From Anaerolineales bacterium (GTDB lineage Bacteria; Chloroflexota; Anaerolineae; Anaerolineales; E44-bin32), in contig WVZH01000045.1 in assembly GCA_011772595.1 (NCBI GenBank), positions 71,151-80,027 of the forward strand: a stretch of 8,877 nt of DNA, written 5' to 3'. Below the pieces are notes generated by a model. The model ran no database searches and was not told the DNA's origin. It saw nothing but the letters and a program-made list of their open reading frames with translations. Each line of letters begins with the position of its first letter. The first letter of the stretch is position 1. Both the position numbers and the translations under genes were made by a program. Shown piece by piece: positions 6,503 through 8,877 of this stretch.

Positions 6503-6649
6503 GTTTACCCACTCTCGTATGTCTTCAATTTAAAGTCTAATTGCTGTTCTTAAAATCTCGGGCTGGGTCATCGATCCCGCCGGTTTTTCGGTCTGGAAAT
6601 ACCCGTGCTTCGTCGGTTAGCCGATGCTTCTTTTCGCTCCAAAGGTCAA

Positions 6650-7276
6650 CTACACACCAACCGGGGTGACGAGCTTGTCCTTCCCAAGATGCTCTTTTAG
6701 AAACAACTTGATGGTTTGTACCGGGATGGCGAGCCCTGCGTTCGGTCCTGCCATCATCGTATTAACACCCACAAGCCTGCCTTGCGTATCTACGAGTGGC
6801 CCACCGGAATGACCGGGACGAAGATGCAAGCTGACCTGAATCAACTCTTGACCTAATGAAGCCATCTCCGGAGGTACCCCGACGGCGATCACGACACCAG
6901 CGGTCGCTGCCCCTTGTACGCCCCAGGGATGGCCCAAGGCAACCACCCAATCGCCGGGCCGGAGTTGCTTTGAATTTCCTAGCTCCACAGCTGGTAAACC
7001 GTTGCTCTTAACTGTCAGAGCAGCCAGATCATGGGCTTTATCGCTGGCAACCACTCTTGCCGGAGTGGTCTCTCCATTCGGGAGCGTGACCCGTAGAGCT
7101 CGCTTACCGGCGACATGTGCGTTGGTCAAGATCAATCCTTCCGGATGCCAGATCGTCCCTGCCCCTGCACCTCGACCAGCGGTCTCAATCCGTACCAAAG
7201 CTGCTCGCGCCTTCTCGACAACTGTCGACATATCCTCATTGAACCGGCTTAAAAAATCGAATGCCTCTTTTTCCAC
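6650..7276 (-). CDS. Trypsin-like S1C serine protease lacking a PDZ domain
   Basis: This 208-residue protein is a bare HtrA-type protease domain. It has His54 in TNAHV, Asp83 in AHDLAAL and Ser157 in RPGHSGGP, followed by GRLVGVNTMMAG and a C-terminal helix that ends where a PDZ domain would begin. His replaces the usual Asn before the catalytic Ser. There is no signal peptide. The start is GTG at 7276, which overlaps the TAG stop of the upstream protease by one base (TAGTG), so the two are translationally coupled. A GGAG lies about 10 nt upstream. Without PDZ, substrate choice or trimer control must come from elsewhere, possibly from hetero-assembly with its neighbours (inference). The lack of any PDZ remnant in the 147 nt before the next gene suggests the short form is genuine. 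Confidence 0.9.
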   Translation of the reverse strand: MEKEAFDFLSRFNEDMSTVVEKARAALVRIETAGRGAGAGTIWHPEGLILTNAHVAGKRALRVTLPNGETTPARVVASDKAHDLAALTVKSNGLPAVELGNSKQLRPGDWVVALGHPWGVQGAATAGVVIAVGVPPEMASLGQELIQVSLHLRPGHSGGPLVDTQGRLVGVNTMMAGPNAGLAIPVQTIKLFLKEHLGKDKLVTPVGV

Positions 7277-8202
7277 TATTCACGCACTCCAATCAATATC
7301 TGCAAATCCTTCAATTCACCACCACGCACAACTCGAACCGGCACATCACTGCCGATACGTTCCCCGCTCAACAATGCCAACAGATCGTCCATATGTCGTA
7401 CACGTTCCCCGTCGAAGGCAACGATGGTGTCACCAAGAACCAGACCTCCTTTATCTGCGGGGGTGTCTGGCTCGACAGCAACCAACATGACACCGGTTTC
7501 TTGGTCCAGCTTCTCCGCTAATAGGACTGGCAAGCGCACCGGTTGAACGCTTACACCGAGGTAGCCTCGCCGTACGCGTCCATGCTCGAGAAGGGCACGA
7601 ACCACCTGGTCGAGCGAACCGTGAGGCACAGTCAGGCTGACGCCCCGTAACAAACCTGACGTGTTTAACCCCAATCCAACACCCGTCCCGCTCACCAACA
7701 AGCCACCGGAGAAGCCGGGGTACATGACCACATCGGTTTGTAAATAGGGTTCTAGTTCACCACCTGCAGGTGTTTGCCACCGCTCGCCCAGGGCACTGAC
7801 AATTCCCAAGGTTGCCATCACTCGTTGCCCTGGTCTCCCCAATGCCAGTACAAGGTGGCCCACACGCAAATCCTCCACATTCGCCCAATCCGGCACCTCA
7901 ATTCCTGAAACGTCCGCACGCAACACGGCCAAATCGGTTGTGGCATCCCGCCCGACTAACTCGGCCGAAACTGTCTTTCCCTCATCTAGCCCGATCTGAA
8001 TATTCCCCTCCCGCTGGACAACGTGATGCGCCGTGACAATGACACCGTCGGAGGACCAAACGATCCCACTCGCCGGTAAGCGTCTCCTGGCCTCCACCCG
8101 TACGACGCTCTTACTCGCCCGCGCCACAGTTTCAGCCAAAGCGCTCGATACATCTTTCAAAGCTTCCATCGTGTTCCTGACCTCCATCCCAAAGGTAGCC
8201 AT
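7276..8202 (-). CDS. Divergent HtrA-like serine protease with PDZ domain
   Basis: This 308-residue protein is the first of three adjacent HtrA paralogues. It keeps His60 in TAHHV, Asp90 in TTDLAVL and Ser165 in YPGFSGGLL; the residues around Ser differ from the usual GNSGGP, with Phe before it and Leu after GG. A PDZ domain spans about 212-305 (YLGVSVQ, DTPADKGGLVLGDTIVAFDGERV). There is no signal peptide or membrane segment. The ATG at 8202 is used here. Another ATG at 8169 follows GGAGGTCAGG and is a credible alternative, giving 297 residues that still hold the whole protease domain. Its stop overlaps the next protease start. It lies 114 nt downstream of the response regulator gene, across a leader with two small hairpins. 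Confidence 0.9.
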   Translation of the reverse strand: MATFGMEVRNTMEALKDVSSALAETVARASKSVVRVEARRRLPASGIVWSSDGVIVTAHHVVQREGNIQIGLDEGKTVSAELVGRDATTDLAVLRADVSGIEVPDWANVEDLRVGHLVLALGRPGQRVMATLGIVSALGERWQTPAGGELEPYLQTDVVMYPGFSGGLLVSGTGVGLGLNTSGLLRGVSLTVPHGSLDQVVRALLEHGRVRRGYLGVSVQPVRLPVLLAEKLDQETGVMLVAVEPDTPADKGGLVLGDTIVAFDGERVRHMDDLLALLSGERIGSDVPVRVVRGGELKDLQILIGVRE

Positions 8203-8256
8203 AGCAACCTGCTATCGCTCCTTCCTATGACTGCTACATCGCTATCTGAATCGTAT

Positions 8257-8292
8257 CCCTTCGGAGAGAAGGGCACATCCTCCATTTGGAGG
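8257..8292 (-). promoter_or_regulatory. Two tandem small hairpins in the leader of the protease genes
   Basis: Between the regulator stop and the first protease gene, the minus strand carries GGAGG paired with CCTCC (8292-8279, 4-nt loop), then CCCTTC paired with GAAGGG (8273-8257, 5-nt loop). Neither is followed by a T run, so they are not convincing intrinsic terminators. They may be leader structures or mark a processing site. Confidence 0.35.
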
Positions 8293-8316
8293 GGGAAATA
8301 TCGGAAAAAGGGAGGA

Positions 8317-8877
8317 TTAGAAGCTGATCAATCCCAGACGTGCGGCTCGCATGGCGGCCTCGGTGCGGCTTTGCGCGCCTAATTTGCGTAAGACGGCATT
8401 TACGTGATATTTCACAGTGAACTCACTGATGTCCAATTGATGGGCGATGGCTTTGTTGGTGAGACCTTCGGCGATGAGTCCTAACACCTCCTGCTCACGA
8501 GGTGTCAGCGGCTCGAAGCTGTATGGCGGAGCGCCTTCTCCAGTGGGGAATAGTTCAGCAGACAGACCAGGATCAATAACCGCCAATCCCGAAGCCGTCG
8601 CACGTACGGCCATCGTTAGCTTCGCGCGATCGGCCTGACGAGGCAACAAGCCGCGGGCGCCTGCCGTCAAGGCGTCCTGTGTGAAACTTTCATCCTGTAG
8701 TAAGGTCAGCATCGGGATGTCTTCAACCCCCAACTCCACGATGCGCTCCAAGTTCTCCTCCGGATTCCAACCCAAATCCCAGAGTATGACATCGGGGCGA
8801 TAGACCCCCAACGCCGCATCGAGGTCCTCGTCCCCCGCTATCTGACCGACGACCGTGCATTCTCGCTCATCTTCCAG
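8317..8877 (-). CDS. NarL/LuxR-family response regulator, partial (N-terminus beyond window)
   Basis: The frame is open to the window edge, giving at least 186 residues, so the true start is outside. The visible receiver half includes the phospho-acceptor Asp in PDVILWDLGW, a switch Thr in MLTLLQDES and the GARG turn. The usual conserved Lys of the 'LLK' motif appears to be Arg (GLLPRQAD), and the common MPG after the Asp is missing. The C-terminal 60 residues form a classic LuxR helix-turn-helix: LTPREQEVLGLIAEGLTNKAIAHQLDISEFTVKYHV, then KLGAQSRTEAA. It should bind DNA as a dimer and regulate transcription. Its place directly upstream of three protease genes on the same strand suggests it may regulate them or be co-transcribed with them (inference). 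No histidine kinase is visible. Confidence 0.92.
   Translation of the reverse strand: MEDERECTVVGQIAGDEDLDAALGVYRPDVILWDLGWNPEENLERIVELGVEDIPMLTLLQDESFTQDALTAGARGLLPRQADRAKLTMAVRATASGLAVIDPGLSAELFPTGEGAPPYSFEPLTPREQEVLGLIAEGLTNKAIAHQLDISEFTVKYHVNAVLRKLGAQSRTEAAMRAARLGLISF

Noticed and set aside
7002..7490. 162-residue open frame on the plus strand
   Set aside because: It is antisense to two intact protease genes and shows no recognisable domain.

Overview
The window carries nine genes on the minus strand, most of them tightly packed, plus one decayed gene on the plus strand. The organism is probably a Chloroflexota-like or similar environmental bacterium. This is an inference from the mixture seen here: DinB/DfsB-type small proteins, a run of HtrA-like proteases, a LuxR-type response regulator, and a short palindromic repeat of the 'TGTCATTGCGAG' kind that I recall as frequent in such genomes. 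No rRNA, tRNA, CRISPR array, transposase or phage gene is visible. The host should have selenocysteine insertion machinery, because one gene appears to encode a selenoprotein.

Layout. Positions 19-423 encode a chagasin-type (I42) cysteine-protease inhibitor lipoprotein. Positions 520-1029 encode a DfsB/ClbS-like DinB-fold protein. A palindromic repeat lies at 1072-1151. Positions 1218-1565 encode a small alpha/beta protein of unknown function. Then comes a three-gene operon transcribed leftward from a good sigma70-type promoter at 4929-4957: a ketopantoate-reductase family protein (4831-3782), a GrdB-family selenoprotein (3757-2861, with in-frame TGA at 3250-3248), and a membrane M28 peptidase (2848-1664). 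The gaps are only 24 and 12 nt. A divergent promoter (4970-4998) faces right towards a broken DinB-type gene (5031-5492).

The right third holds three consecutive, diverged trypsin-like (S1C/HtrA) protease genes: 8202-7276 with PDZ, 7276-6650 without PDZ, and 6502-5498 with PDZ. All keep the Ser-His-Asp triad and none has a signal peptide. They lie downstream of a NarL/LuxR-type response regulator (8877-8317) that runs off the window edge and whose receiver domain is slightly degenerate.

The most notable item is the selenoprotein. Conventional gene calling would split it into two genes at the TGA, or call a pseudogene. The peptide reads through as a UPDC (UxxC) redox motif where Cys relatives have CPxC. 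A 7-bp hairpin with a CGUGCU loop starts 16 nt after the TGA and fits the bacterial SECIS pattern. A second in-frame TGA, in the DinB gene at 5256-5258, is better explained as a nonsense mutation.
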